From Enterocloster alcoholdehydrogenati (GTDB lineage Bacteria > Bacillota > Clostridia > Lachnospirales > Lachnospiraceae), in contig NZ_BLTJ01000014.1 of the NCBI RefSeq assembly GCF_013282095.1, positions 1-64,000 on the forward strand: a DNA stretch of 64,000 nt, in the 5' to 3' direction. The notes beneath the pieces are model-generated. The model ran no database searches. It was not told the origin of the DNA and worked only from the letters and a program-made list of their open reading frames with translations. Positions 32,924-42,639 of this stretch are shown piece by piece. The position numbers and the translations under genes are program-made. Within the stretch, counting starts at the first letter, position 1, and each line of letters starts with the position of its first letter.

Positions 32924-34855
32924 ATGTTTGATCTGGAAGAAGAGTTAAAAAAGCTTCCCTCCAGTCCCGGAGTGTATCTGATGCACAATGACAGGGATGA
33001 GATCATCTATGTGGGAAAGGCAATCAGTCTGAAAAATCGGGTGCGCCAGTATTTCCAGAGCAGCCGGAATAAGACGGCCAAGATTGAGCAGATGGTGTCT
33101 CATATCGCCTGGTTTGAGTACATTCTTACAGATTCGGAACTGGAAGCTCTGGTGCTGGAATGCAACCTGATCAAGGAGCACCGGCCCAGGTATAATACCA
33201 TGCTCAAGGACGATAAGACATATCCCTATATTAAAGCCACAGTGGGAGAGGATTTTCCCAGACTGTTGTTTTCCAGGGATATGAAAAAGGACGGCCGCAG
33301 CCGGTACTTCGGCCCTTATACCAGCGCCGGGGCGGTGAAGGATACGCTGGAACTGATCCACAAGCTGTACCGGGTGCGCACCTGCAGCAGGAATCTCCCC
33401 AGAGATGCAGGAAAGGAGAGGCCCTGTCTAAATTACCATATAAAGCAGTGCGATGCGCCCTGCCAGGGATATATTTCAAAGGAAGAATATCAGAAATCGT
33501 TTGGTCAGGCTCTGGATTTTCTGGGAGGTCATTATGACCCACTGCTGCGCACTTTAAAAGGAAAAATGGAAGAGGCCTCTGAAAAAATGGAGTTTGAAAA
33601 GGCCATTGAATACAGGGAACTGTTAAACAGCGTAAAACAAGTAGCCCAGAAGCAGAAGATCACAAGCAGCAGTATGGAGGACCGGGATATCGTGGCTCTG
33701 GCCAGAGACGACCGGGATGCGGTGGTGCAGGTGTTTTTCATAAGAGAAGGAAAACTGATCGGAAGGGATCATTTCCATATATCAGCCGGAGCAGCGGAGA
33801 GCGAGGAGGAGATTTTAGACGGCTTTGTGAAGCAGTTTTATGCAGGCACGCCCTTTATCCCCAGGGAGTTGTGGCTTCAGTATCCATTGGCGGACGGCGA
33901 GGTCATCGGCCAGTGGCTTACCGCCAGACGGGGGCAGAAGGTAAGGCTGGTGGTGCCTCAGAAAGGGGACAAGGAACGGCTGGTGGAGCTGGCGGCCAGA
34001 AACGCGGCCCTGGTGCTGTCACAGGATAAGGAGCGGATCAAGAGAGAGGAGCTGCGCACCATCGGAGCCATGAACCAGATCGGAGAACTGATCGGAATCG
34101 GTGCCATCCGCCGTGTGGAGGCATTTGATATTTCCAATACCAGTGGTGTGGAATCAGTAGGCTCTATGGTGGTCTATGAGGATGGAAAACCCCGGCGCAG
34201 CGATTACAGAAAGTTTAAGATCCGCACCGTCCAGGGGCCAAATGACTATGCCTCCATGGAGGAGGTGCTTACCAGACGTTTTTCTCATGGAATGGAGGAA
34301 ACAAAAGAACTGGAAGAAAATGGAAAAGATGTTTCCCTGGGAAGCTTTACCAGATTCCCGGATCTGATCATGATGGACGGCGGCCGGGGGCAGGTGAACA
34401 TTGCCCTTTCCGTGCTCACGCGTTTAGGTCTTACCATTCCCGTATGCGGAATGGTAAAAGATGATTTTCACCGTACCAGAGGACTGTATTTTAACAATGC
34501 AGAGGTGCCTATTGACCGCCACAGCGAGGGGTTCCGGCTGATCACCCGCATCCAGGATGAGGCTCACCGTTTTGCGATCGAGTATCACAGAAGTCTCAGG
34601 GGGAAGGGACAGGTAAAATCAGTGCTGGATGATATTCCCGGAATCGGGCCGGCCCGGAGAAAAGCGCTGATGCGCCGGTTTAAGGACATTGAGGCCGTAA
34701 GAAATGCTTCCATGGAAGAACTGGCAGATACGCCCCAGATGAACCGGAGGGCAGCGGAAGCGGTTTACGGATTTTTCCGCGGAAAGGAAAGGGAAACTTT
34801 CCCTGCCGGCGGGCCGCCTTCTGCAAAAACACATGACAACCCACAGAATTTATGA
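32924..34855 (+). CDS. uvrC: excinuclease ABC subunit C
   Basis: A 643-residue nucleotide-excision-repair nuclease that makes both incisions around lesions marked by UvrAB. Domains in order: GIY-YIG endonuclease (SPGVYLMHN...[14 protein letters not shown], about residues 14-42), a Cys-rich region (C...C near 150-175), the UVR UvrB-binding helix pair ([14 protein letters not shown], about 220-235), the RNase H-like endonuclease domain ([22 protein letters not shown]), and C-terminal helix-hairpin-helix motifs ([16 protein letters not shown]). Full length. AAAAGGAG lies upstream of ATG. Confidence 0.96.
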   Translation: MFDLEEELKKLPSSPGVYLMHNDRDEIIYVGKAISLKNRVRQYFQSSRNKTAKIEQMVSHIAWFEYILTDSELEALVLECNLIKEHRPRYNTMLKDDKTYPYIKATVGEDFPRLLFSRDMKKDGRSRYFGPYTSAGAVKDTLELIHKLYRVRTCSRNLPRDAGKERPCLNYHIKQCDAPCQGYISKEEYQKSFGQALDFLGGHYDPLLRTLKGKMEEASEKMEFEKAIEYRELLNSVKQVAQKQKITSSSMEDRDIVALARDDRDAVVQVFFIREGKLIGRDHFHISAGAAESEEEILDGFVKQFYAGTPFIPRELWLQYPLADGEVIGQWLTARRGQKVRLVVPQKGDKERLVELAARNAALVLSQDKERIKREELRTIGAMNQIGELIGIGAIRRVEAFDISNTSGVESVGSMVVYEDGKPRRSDYRKFKIRTVQGPNDYASMEEVLTRRFSHGMEETKELEENGKDVSLGSFTRFPDLIMMDGGRGQVNIALSVLTRLGLTIPVCGMVKDDFHRTRGLYFNNAEVPIDRHSEGFRLITRIQDEAHRFAIEYHRSLRGKGQVKSVLDDIPGIGPARRKALMRRFKDIEAVRNASMEELADTPQMNRRAAEAVYGFFRGKERETFPAGGPPSAKTHDNPQNL

Positions 34856-34881
34856 TAGTATGTATCTTAACCAGACAGTCT

Positions 34882-34901
34882 CTCCGCATCCATGTGCGGA
34901 G
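34882..34901 (+). other. short hairpin between uvrC and hprK
   Basis: CTCCGCA (34882-34888) and TGCGGAG (34895-34901) form a 7-bp stem with a 6-base loop and no T-run. It may attenuate or protect the message; it is not a clear terminator. Confidence 0.4.
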
Positions 34902-34927
34902 GGTAAACACAAGGGGGTAATTGTACC

Positions 34928-35860
34928 ATGCATGGAGTAACTATCAGTGAGCTCATTGAGAAAATGAAGCTTCGCAATACCACGCCGGAGATCGACACAG
35001 ACAAGATCGTTCTGACCCATCCGGATGTGAACCGTCCGGCGCTGCAGCTGACCGGTTTTTTCGACCATTTTGACAGAGAGCGAGTACAGATCATCGGATA
35101 TGTGGAGCAGGCGTATATCAACACCATGGATCGGGAAGTTAAGCGCAGGATGTATGATAAGCTGACTTCCAGTCAGATTCCCTGCCTTGTATTCAGCCGG
35201 GGCCAGAATCCCGATGATGATCTGCTGGAATACTGCAATTATTACGGTGTTCCCTGTCTTGTATCCGATAAGACCACCTCTTCTTTGATGGCTGAGATCA
35301 TCCGCTGGCTCAATGTAAAGCTGGCGCCCTGTATCAGTATTCACGGCGTGCTGTTAGACGTGTTCGGCGAGGGCGTGCTGATCATGGGCGAGAGCGGCAT
35401 CGGAAAGAGCGAGGCGGCGTTAGAGCTTCTTAAAAGAGGGCACCGTCTTGTAACGGACGATGTGGTGGAGATCCGCAAGGTCAGCGATGAGACCCTGATC
35501 GGAAGCGCGCCGGATATTACGAGGCATTTTATCGAGCTTCGGGGCATCGGGATCATTGATGTAAAGACCCTTTACGGCGTAGAGAGCGTAAAGGATACCC
35601 AGTCTATCGATATGGTGATCAAGCTGGAGGACTGGAACAAGGATAAGGAGTATGACCGGCTGGGCTTAGAGGATCAGTATACGGAATTCTTAGGCAATCA
35701 GGTTGTCTGCCATACCATTCCCATCCATCCCGGCAGGAACCTGGCGATTATCGTGGAGTCTGCGGCCGTCAACTACCGCCAGAAGAAGATGGGCTATAAC
35801 GCGGCTCAGGAGCTGTACAACCGCGTGCAGGCCAATTTAAAGAACGGTCAGAATGACTGA
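34928..35860 (+). CDS. hprK: HPr kinase/phosphorylase
   Basis: A 310-residue bifunctional enzyme that phosphorylates and dephosphorylates Ser46 of HPr and Crh, the master switch of carbon catabolite control in Firmicutes. The P-loop is G154-ESGIGKS161. The family signature with HRLVTDDVVEIR and RGIGIIDVKTLYG follows. The N-terminal domain is typical. It opens the cluster hprK-murB-rapZ-whiA-HPr-like, with its substrate candidate encoded four genes downstream. AAGGGGG lies ahead of ATG 34928. Confidence 0.95.
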   Translation: MHGVTISELIEKMKLRNTTPEIDTDKIVLTHPDVNRPALQLTGFFDHFDRERVQIIGYVEQAYINTMDREVKRRMYDKLTSSQIPCLVFSRGQNPDDDLLEYCNYYGVPCLVSDKTTSSLMAEIIRWLNVKLAPCISIHGVLLDVFGEGVLIMGESGIGKSEAALELLKRGHRLVTDDVVEIRKVSDETLIGSAPDITRHFIELRGIGIIDVKTLYGVESVKDTQSIDMVIKLEDWNKDKEYDRLGLEDQYTEFLGNQVVCHTIPIHPGRNLAIIVESAAVNYRQKKMGYNAAQELYNRVQANLKNGQND

Positions 35861-35884
35861 GGCTGACCGGAGGAAAGGAATCAG

Positions 35885-36796
35885 ATGGAATTGAGAGAAA
35901 CACTGACGGCCCTTCTTGCGCAGGAAGGCTCTGTGTGCCGCTTTATGGAACCCATGAGCAGCCATACCACCTTCCGCATCGGGGGGCCGGCTGTAGCCTT
36001 TGTCTGCCCTGAGGGAGAGACAGACCTTAAAAATGTCATTGATTTCTGCCGCAGGGAGCAGATCCCGTACCGGATCCTGGGAAACGGAAGCAACCTTCTT
36101 GTCAGTGACGCCGGATTTAAGGGCGTGGTTATTTCCATGACCGAGTGCTGGCAGAGTTTAAGGACAGAGGGGGAGAGGATCTTTGCAGGAGCAGGGCAGC
36201 TCCTTAGCCGCACGGCCAGACGGGCTCTGGAGGAGGGGCTTACGGGCTTTGAATTTGCGGCCGGGATCCCTGGAACCGTGGGAGGCGCTCTTGTGATGAA
36301 TGCAGGAGCGTACGGCTTTGAGATGAAGGATATACTGGAATCTGCCAGAGTTATGACGCCGGAGGGAGAGATCCTGACGCTGGGGCCGGGGGAACTTTGC
36401 CTTGGCTACCGCACCAGCTGTATTCCATTCAGGGAATATACGGTGCTGGAAGCCTGCTTTCTCCTGAAAAAGGGGGATAAGGAGTCTATTGAGGCCTCCA
36501 TGAAGGAACTGGCAGAGAAACGCCGGGAAAAGCAGCCCCTTCAGTATCCCAGCGCCGGCAGTACCTTTAAGCGGCCTCAGGGCCATTTTGCGGCACAGCT
36601 CATCGAGGAAGCAGGCTTAAAGGGGCTGACCGTAGGCGGAGCACAGGTATCAGAGAAGCACAGCGGCTTTGTGATCAACCGGGGCGGTGCTACGGCTGCG
36701 GATGTGATGGAGCTTTGCAGGCAGGTAAGGGAGAAGGTAAAGGCGCGTTCAGGGGTAGAGCTGGAGATGGAAGTAAAAACGCTGGGGGAATTTTGA
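35885..36796 (+). CDS. murB: UDP-N-acetylenolpyruvoylglucosamine reductase
   Basis: A 303-residue FAD enzyme that reduces enolpyruvyl-UDP-GlcNAc to UDP-MurNAc with NADPH in peptidoglycan synthesis. FAD-binding motifs are TTFRIGGPA and ILGNGSNLLV; GIPGTVGGALVMNAGAYG carries the pyrophosphate loop. The catalytic Ser lies in YPSAGSTFKRP, and the C-terminal segment with HSGFVINRGGATAADV is present. This is the type IIb form common in Gram-positives. It follows hprK by 24 bases with AGGAAAGG upstream. Confidence 0.95.
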   Translation: MELRETLTALLAQEGSVCRFMEPMSSHTTFRIGGPAVAFVCPEGETDLKNVIDFCRREQIPYRILGNGSNLLVSDAGFKGVVISMTECWQSLRTEGERIFAGAGQLLSRTARRALEEGLTGFEFAAGIPGTVGGALVMNAGAYGFEMKDILESARVMTPEGEILTLGPGELCLGYRTSCIPFREYTVLEACFLLKKGDKESIEASMKELAEKRREKQPLQYPSAGSTFKRPQGHFAAQLIEEAGLKGLTVGGAQVSEKHSGFVINRGGATAADVMELCRQVREKVKARSGVELEMEVKTLGEF

Positions 36797-36810
36797 CAGA
36801 GGTGGATAAA

Positions 36811-37680
36811 ATGAAACTTGTGATCGTCACGGGAATGTCCGGCGCGGGAAAGACCATAGCCTTAAAAATGCTGGAGGATCTGGGCTTTTACTGTGTGGAC
36901 AATCTTCCGGTTTCCCTGGTGGACAAATTTGTACAGCTGGTCTCAGACGGCGGCGATATAAAAAAGGCGGCTCTGGGAATCGATATCCGAAACGGCGAAG
37001 GCCTTGACGGGCTGGAGGAAGTGACAGAAAAATGGCGTTCTCAGCAGATGGACATAAAAATCCTCTTCTTAGACGCCAGCGATGCAGCCCTGATCAAGCG
37101 CTATAAGGAAACCAGGAGGACACATCCTCTGGCAGGCAGAGGACGGCTGGAAACGGGAATCGGAAAGGAGAGGGACCGGCTGACATTTTTAAAGAAAAAA
37201 GCCGATTTTATCATCGATACCAGTATGCTTTTGACCAGAGAGCTGCGCCAGGAGCTGGAGAAGATCTTCCAGAAAGAGGAAGACTTCAAAAATATGTTTA
37301 TCACCGTCATGTCCTTTGGCTTTAAGTACGGGATTCCTGAGGACGCGGATCTTGTCTTTGACGTGCGATTCCTGCCAAATCCCTACTATGCGGAGGAACT
37401 GCGCCCTCTTACAGGAGAGGATTCGTCGGTGCGGGATTATGTGATGCAGGGAAATACGGCGGAGCTTTTTCTTTGTAAGCTGAAGGATATGATTGACTTT
37501 CTTCTCCCGAATTACATCAATGAGGGCAAGAACCAGCTGGTTATCGCCATAGGCTGTACCGGCGGAAAACACCGTTCTGTCACTGTGGCAAAGGCACTTT
37601 ATGCGCATTTAAAGAGCCATGGCGAGTATGGGATCCGCATGGATCACCGGGATATTGACAAGGATAACAAACGAAAGTAA
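36811..37680 (+). CDS. rapZ: RapZ/YvcJ-family nucleotide-binding protein
   Basis: From ATG 36811 (GAGGTG upstream) the protein has 289 residues. Walker A is GMSGAGKT (8-15) and FYCVDNLPVSL follows. The C-terminal domain, which in E. coli RapZ binds the sRNA GlmZ, contains VAIGCTGGKHRSVTVA. In Firmicutes the homologue (YvcJ) hydrolyses ATP/GTP and influences competence; RNA binding there is not established. The longer frame from 36715 lies inside murB and is not preferred. It ends nine bases before whiA. Confidence 0.9.
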   Translation: MKLVIVTGMSGAGKTIALKMLEDLGFYCVDNLPVSLVDKFVQLVSDGGDIKKAALGIDIRNGEGLDGLEEVTEKWRSQQMDIKILFLDASDAALIKRYKETRRTHPLAGRGRLETGIGKERDRLTFLKKKADFIIDTSMLLTRELRQELEKIFQKEEDFKNMFITVMSFGFKYGIPEDADLVFDVRFLPNPYYAEELRPLTGEDSSVRDYVMQGNTAELFLCKLKDMIDFLLPNYINEGKNQLVIAIGCTGGKHRSVTVAKALYAHLKSHGEYGIRMDHRDIDKDNKRK

Positions 37681-37689
37681 GAGGGCGCC

Positions 37690-38649
37690 ATGTCATTTTC
37701 TTCCAGAGTTAAGGAGGAACTGTCCAGGCAGTGGTCTCCTGCAAGGCACTGCCAGATCGCGGAAACGGCGGCTGTCTTAAGCCTCTGCGGGCGGGTGAAG
37801 ATCTCGGCCGCAGACCGCTATGCCATTGAGATTCACACAGAAAATCTGGCAGTTGCAAGAAAATACTTTACATTATTGAAAAAAACATTTAATATAAATA
37901 CGGATGTCTCAATCCGGCAGGGCATGGTGCCCGCACGGAGCCGGACATATGTAGTAGCAGTGCGGGAGCATGAGGATGCTCTTCGGGTCCTGCAGGCGGC
38001 CAAACTCTTAGACCCATATGGTGAGATTGCCGAGGATCTTTCGCCGGTACACAATGTTGTGGTGCAGAATGTCTGCTGCAGGCGGGCATTTATCCGCGGG
38101 GCCTTCCTTGCGGCTGGCTCTATCAGCGATCCTGAGAAGTTCTATCACTTTGAGATCGCCTGCGCCTCTATGAGAAAAGCGAAGCAGCTTCAGGGGCTGA
38201 TGGCTTCCTTTGATGTGGAAGCCAGGATCGTTCTTCGCAAGCGCTATTTTGTGGTGTATGTGAAGGAGGGAAGCCAGATCGTAGAGCTCCTTCAGGTCAT
38301 GGAAGCGCCGGTGGCTTTAATGGAACTTGAAAATATCCGGATCGTCAAGGAGATGCGCAACAGTGTGAACCGTCAGGTAAATTGCGAGACTGCGAACATT
38401 AACAAGACGGTTTCGGCAGCAGTAAAGCAGATGGAGGACATACGATATATCCGTGATACCATAGGGCTGGAGTCGCTTCCTGAGAATCTTCAGGAGATGG
38501 CAAAAGTAAGGCTGGAACGGCCGGAGGCTACGCTTAAGGAGCTTGGGGAGGCTCTGGAGCCGCCGGTTGGAAAGTCGGGTGTAAATCACCGGCTGAGAAA
38601 GCTCAGCCTTATGGCGGAGGATTTAAGGGAAAACTTCCCGGAACAGTAA
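37690..38649 (+). CDS. whiA: sporulation/cell-division regulator WhiA
   Basis: A 319-residue DNA-binding protein that combines a degenerate LAGLIDADG homing-endonuclease-like domain (N-terminal two-thirds, with RRAFIRGAFLAAGSISDPEK) and a C-terminal helix-turn-helix (EATLKELGEALEPPVGKSGVNHRL region, key motif KSGVNHR). It controls sporulation septation in actinomycetes and division or chromosome segregation in Bacillus. The usual companion yvcK is absent between rapZ and whiA here. RBS is weak (GAGGGCG). Confidence 0.93.
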   Translation: MSFSSRVKEELSRQWSPARHCQIAETAAVLSLCGRVKISAADRYAIEIHTENLAVARKYFTLLKKTFNINTDVSIRQGMVPARSRTYVVAVREHEDALRVLQAAKLLDPYGEIAEDLSPVHNVVVQNVCCRRAFIRGAFLAAGSISDPEKFYHFEIACASMRKAKQLQGLMASFDVEARIVLRKRYFVVYVKEGSQIVELLQVMEAPVALMELENIRIVKEMRNSVNRQVNCETANINKTVSAAVKQMEDIRYIRDTIGLESLPENLQEMAKVRLERPEATLKELGEALEPPVGKSGVNHRLRKLSLMAEDLRENFPEQ

Positions 38650-38685
38650 GGAAACGCTCCATCCGCAGAAATGAGGAGGATAATG

Positions 38686-38940
38686 ATGAAGAAAAAAATA
38701 ATCACGGTTGAACTGGCAGATGGGTTAGAAGCAAGGCCCGCCGCTATGCTGGTGCAGGTTGCAAGCCAGTATGACAGCAGGATCTATCTGGAGTCAGGCT
38801 CCAAGCGTGTGAACGCAAAGAGTATTATGGGTATGATGACCTTAGGTCTGATCGCAGGTCAGTCCATCACGGTGGAGGCTGACGGCGCAGATGAGGATCA
38901 GGCAGTGTCTGAGATCGAGAAGTATCTGATCAACGCATAA
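38686..38940 (+). CDS. Crh-like HPr-family protein lacking the phosphocarrier histidine
   Basis: 84 residues from ATG 38686 (GGAGG six bases upstream; another ATG lies three bases earlier). The HPr fold is clear, but the active-site block reads DGLEARPAAM: position 15, the PTS phospho-histidine in HPr, is Glu. The regulatory Ser46 site VNAKSIMGMM is intact. B. subtilis Crh likewise lacks His15 (Gln there), keeps Ser46, and serves only in catabolite repression. Encoded in the hprK cluster, it is a likely substrate of that kinase and partner of CcpA, and cannot carry phosphate for the PTS. A normal HPr must be encoded elsewhere to serve ScrA. Confidence 0.88.
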   Translation: MKKKIITVELADGLEARPAAMLVQVASQYDSRIYLESGSKRVNAKSIMGMMTLGLIAGQSITVEADGADEDQAVSEIEKYLINA

Positions 38941-38980
38941 GCCCCTCAGTGCATTCCGGAGAGACAAAAAGGACGATTGG

Positions 38981-39015
38981 AAACCAGGCGGTATAAGAGG
39001 CTGCCTGGTTTTTTT
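38981..39015 (+). terminator. rho-independent terminator ending the hprK-whiA cluster
   Basis: AAACCAGGC (38981-38989), a 13-base loop, GCCTGGTTT (39003-39011) and a T-run. Confidence 0.88.
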
Positions 39016-39075
39016 ACGATAGAAAAGAAAGCTGGCTTTGGAGCCGGCTGCAGCAGAAAGGAGAAATGGCGTTTT

Positions 39076-42000
39076 ATGGCGTTTACACATTTGCACGTCC
39101 ATACAGAATACAGTCTGTTAGACGGCTCATCCAAGATAAAAGAGCTGACGGCCAGGGCAAAGGAATTGGGAATGGACAGCCTGGCCATTACGGATCACGG
39201 CGTTATGTACGGCGTTATTGATTTTTACCGGGCAGCCAGGGAAGCGGGGATCAAGCCTATTCTGGGCTGCGAGGTCTATGTGGCTCCCGGCTCCCGTTTT
39301 GACCGGGAAAGCACGGGAGGAGAGGATCGCTACTACCATCTGGTGCTGTTGGCGGAAAATGATGAGGGCTACAAAAACCTCATGAAGATCGTTTCCAAAG
39401 GATTTGTGGAGGGATTTTACTACAAGCCAAGAGTGGATTACGAGGTTCTTGAAGCCTGCCACGAGGGAATCATCGCTCTCAGTGCCTGCCTGGCGGGAGA
39501 GGTTCAGAAATATCTGGCCCGCGGAATGTATGAGGAGGCCATGCGTTCTGCCAGACGGTATGAGGAGATATTTGGAAAAAACAATTTCTTTCTGGAGCTG
39601 CAGGATCACGGCCTGCCTCAGCAGAAGATGGTAAACCAGGGACTTCTGCGTCTGAGCAGGGAGACTGGGATCGAGCTGGTGGCTACCAACGATATCCACT
39701 ATACCTTTGCTGAGGATGAAAAGGCACATGATATCCTGCTTTGTATCCAGACTGGCAAAAAGGCAGCAGACGAGGATCGGATGCGCTATGAAGGCGGTCA
39801 GTATTACTGCAAATCCGAGGAAGAGATGCGGGCCTTATTCCCCTATGCGCTGGAGGCAGTGGACAATACTCATAAAATTGCGGAGCGCTGCAATGTAGAG
39901 ATCGAGTTCGGCGTCACCAAACTGCCAAAGTATGAGGTGCCCGAAGGCTTTGATTCCTGGACGTATCTGAACCATCTGTGCCGGGAGGGTTTTCGGACAA
40001 GGTATCCGGAGGATGACGGTACTTTAAGCAGCCGTCTGGATTATGAGCTGGATGTGATCCGCACCATGGGGTATGTGGATTATTTTCTGATCGTGTGGGA
40101 TTTTATCAACTATGCCCGTTCTAAGGATATCATGGTGGGGCCAGGCCGGGGCTCTGCCGCGGGAAGCGTTGTCTCCTATACTCTGGGAATCACAAATATC
40201 GACCCTGTGCGCTACAGCCTGCTCTTTGAGCGGTTTTTAAACCCGGAGCGTGTATCCATGCCGGATATTGACGTGGATTTCTGCTATGAGCGGCGGCAGG
40301 AGGTCATCGACTATGTGGTGGAAAAATACGGAAAAGACCAGGTGGTGCAGATCGTTACCTTTGGTACACTGGCGGCCAAGGGTGTGGTCCGGGATGTGGG
40401 CCGCGTGCTGGACTTGCCCTATGCGCTCTGCGATTCCATTGCCAAAATGATCCCCAACGATCTGGGAATGACGCTGGATAAGGCGATAGCAGCCAATCCG
40501 GATCTGAGAAAGCTGTACCATGAGGATCAGCAGGTGAAGTATCTCATCGATATGTCGAAACGTCTGGAGGGGCTTCCAAGGCACACCTCCATGCACGCAG
40601 CGGGAGTTGTGATCGGCAGCCGTTCCATTGATGAATTTGTGCCTCTTTCACGGGCCGCAGACGGCACCATTACCACCCAGTTTACCATGACCACAATCGA
40701 GGAACTGGGCCTTTTAAAAATGGATTTCCTGGGTCTGCGTACTCTGACGGTGATCCAGAACGCCGTGCGTCTGGCAGAAAAGGATTACGGCATCTCCATA
40801 GACATTGACCATATTGATTTTGACGACAAGAAGGTGCTGGAATCCATTGGAACCGGAAGGACAGAGGGCGTGTTCCAGTTAGAAAGCGGCGGGATGAAGA
40901 GCTTTATGAAGGAGCTGAAGCCTGAGAATCTGGAGGACATCATCGCCGGAATTTCCCTGTACCGTCCGGGCCCTATGGATTTTATACCCAGGTATTTAAA
41001 GGGAAAAAATGATAAAACCTCCATTACCTATGAATGCCCTCAGTTAGAGCCGATCTTAAGCCCTACCTATGGGTGCATTGTATACCAGGAGCAGGTCATG
41101 CAGATTGTCCGGGATCTGGCTGGCTATACCATGGGCCGAAGCGATCTTGTGCGCCGCGCCATGAGTAAGAAAAAGACGGCTGTGATGGAGAAGGAGCGCC
41201 AGAATTTCGTCTATGGCAATGAGGCGGAAGGAGTAAGGGGCTGTATTGCCAACGGCATCGATGAAAAGACGGCCAATCACATTTACGATGAAATGATCGA
41301 CTTTGCAAAGTACGCCTTTAATAAATCCCATGCCGCGGCTTATGCCGTTGTATCTTATCAGACGGCTTATCTGAAATATTACTATCCGAAGGAATTCATG
41401 GCGGCGCTCATGTCCTCGGTGATGGAGAATGTAAACAAGTTTTCCGAATATATTTTAAACTGCCGCCGTATGATGAATATTGCCATCCTTCCTCCTGATA
41501 TCAATGAGGGAGAGAGCGGCTTTTCCGTCTCAGACGGCGGTATCCGCTACGGCCTGTCCGCAATTAAGAGCGTGGGCAAGCCGGTGGTGGATGCAATTTT
41601 GGAGGAGCGGGGCAAAAACGGCGTATTTCTTACCATGGAGGATTTTGTCAACCGTATGACCCATCGGGAAGTCAATCGGCGTACCCTGGAGAATTTTATC
41701 AAATCCGGGGCGTTGGATTCCCTTCCCGGAACCAGACGCCAGAAAATGGCAGTGGCTCCTGTTCTGCTGGATAACAAGGCCAAGGAGCGCAGGAATGCCT
41801 TTGAGGGCCAGTTAAGCCTCTTTGATATTGCGGGAGAAGAGGAAAAAAAGGAATTTCAGGTTACATTTCCCGATGTGGGTGAGTACGCCAAGGCGGAACT
41901 TCTGGCTTTTGAAAAGGAGATTCTGGGCGTGTACATCAGCGGCCATCCTCTGGATGATTATGAACCTTTGTGGCGGAAAAATATCACGGCTGCCGCCTCT

Positions 42001-42561
42001 GATTTTATCGTAGACGAGGATACGGAAGAGGCTGTGGTAAGGGACGGCGTGAAGGCGGTGATCGGCGGTCTGGTGACAGGAAAGACCGTAAAAACTACGA
42101 GAACCGGCCAGCTGATGGCATTTATCACTCTGGAGGATCTTATGGGATCTGTGGAGGTTATTGTGTTTCCAAGGGATTATGAGGCCAACCGGGATCTGCT
42201 GACAGAAGATGCGAAGCTTTTTATCCGGGGCCGCGTTTCCCTGGGAGACGAGCCGGTGGGAAAGCTGGTCTGCGAGCAGGTGATCCCCTTTGACGCCGTA
42301 CCCAGGCAGCTGTGGCTCCAGTTTGAGGACATGGAAGCGTACCAGTCCAGAGAGAAAGAGGTAATGGATGTACTCCGCTTAAACGAGGGGAAGGATCAGG
42401 TTGTGATTTATCTTAAAAAGGAAAGGGCTAAAAAGCTTCTTCCTCCCAACTGGAACGTGGAAGCACATTTGGAGCTATTAAAGGCTCTGTATTGTAAAGT
42501 TGGTGAAAAAAATGTCAAAGTCGTGGAAAAGAGTCTTGATAAATCATGGAAAATGCATTAG
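39076..42561 (+). CDS. dnaE: DNA polymerase III subunit alpha
   Basis: From ATG 39076 the protein has 1161 residues. In order: an N-terminal PHP domain (THLHVHTEYSLLDG; ITDHGVMYG), the C-family polymerase core with GPGRGSAAGS and the catalytic Asp pair in MPDIDVDFCYERR, the fingers (GLPRHTSMHAAGVVI), a helix-hairpin-helix region, and an OB-fold (VIGGLVTGKTVKT... TLEDLMGSVEVIVFP). It replicates DNA together with PolC in Firmicutes. The reading frame from 38977 overlaps the upstream terminator and is not preferred. GGAG lies 12 bases upstream of ATG, further than usual. Confidence 0.95.
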   Translation: MAFTHLHVHTEYSLLDGSSKIKELTARAKELGMDSLAITDHGVMYGVIDFYRAAREAGIKPILGCEVYVAPGSRFDRESTGGEDRYYHLVLLAENDEGYKNLMKIVSKGFVEGFYYKPRVDYEVLEACHEGIIALSACLAGEVQKYLARGMYEEAMRSARRYEEIFGKNNFFLELQDHGLPQQKMVNQGLLRLSRETGIELVATNDIHYTFAEDEKAHDILLCIQTGKKAADEDRMRYEGGQYYCKSEEEMRALFPYALEAVDNTHKIAERCNVEIEFGVTKLPKYEVPEGFDSWTYLNHLCREGFRTRYPEDDGTLSSRLDYELDVIRTMGYVDYFLIVWDFINYARSKDIMVGPGRGSAAGSVVSYTLGITNIDPVRYSLLFERFLNPERVSMPDIDVDFCYERRQEVIDYVVEKYGKDQVVQIVTFGTLAAKGVVRDVGRVLDLPYALCDSIAKMIPNDLGMTLDKAIAANPDLRKLYHEDQQVKYLIDMSKRLEGLPRHTSMHAAGVVIGSRSIDEFVPLSRAADGTITTQFTMTTIEELGLLKMDFLGLRTLTVIQNAVRLAEKDYGISIDIDHIDFDDKKVLESIGTGRTEGVFQLESGGMKSFMKELKPENLEDIIAGISLYRPGPMDFIPRYLKGKNDKTSITYECPQLEPILSPTYGCIVYQEQVMQIVRDLAGYTMGRSDLVRRAMSKKKTAVMEKERQNFVYGNEAEGVRGCIANGIDEKTANHIYDEMIDFAKYAFNKSHAAAYAVVSYQTAYLKYYYPKEFMAALMSSVMENVNKFSEYILNCRRMMNIAILPPDINEGESGFSVSDGGIRYGLSAIKSVGKPVVDAILEERGKNGVFLTMEDFVNRMTHREVNRRTLENFIKSGALDSLPGTRRQKMAVAPVLLDNKAKERRNAFEGQLSLFDIAGEEEKKEFQVTFPDVGEYAKAELLAFEKEILGVYISGHPLDDYEPLWRKNITAAASDFIVDEDTEEAVVRDGVKAVIGGLVTGKTVKTTRTGQLMAFITLEDLMGSVEVIVFPRDYEANRDLLTEDAKLFIRGRVSLGDEPVGKLVCEQVIPFDAVPRQLWLQFEDMEAYQSREKEVMDVLRLNEGKDQVVIYLKKERAKKLLPPNWNVEAHLELLKALYCKVGEKNVKVVEKSLDKSWKMH

Positions 42562-42564
42562 AAT
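42536..42564 (+). promoter_or_regulatory. promoter of pfkA at the end of dnaE
   Basis: TTGATA (42536-42541), a 17-base spacer and TAGAAT (42559-42564). It overlaps the dnaE stop and gives a leader of about 70 bases. Confidence 0.6.
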
Positions 42565-42639
42565 AGCGTTGTGTGTGATTTAGAAAGAGGAAAAACAGGC
42601 ATAGATATGTATGTGCTTACTATAAGGAGGTAAATTGCT

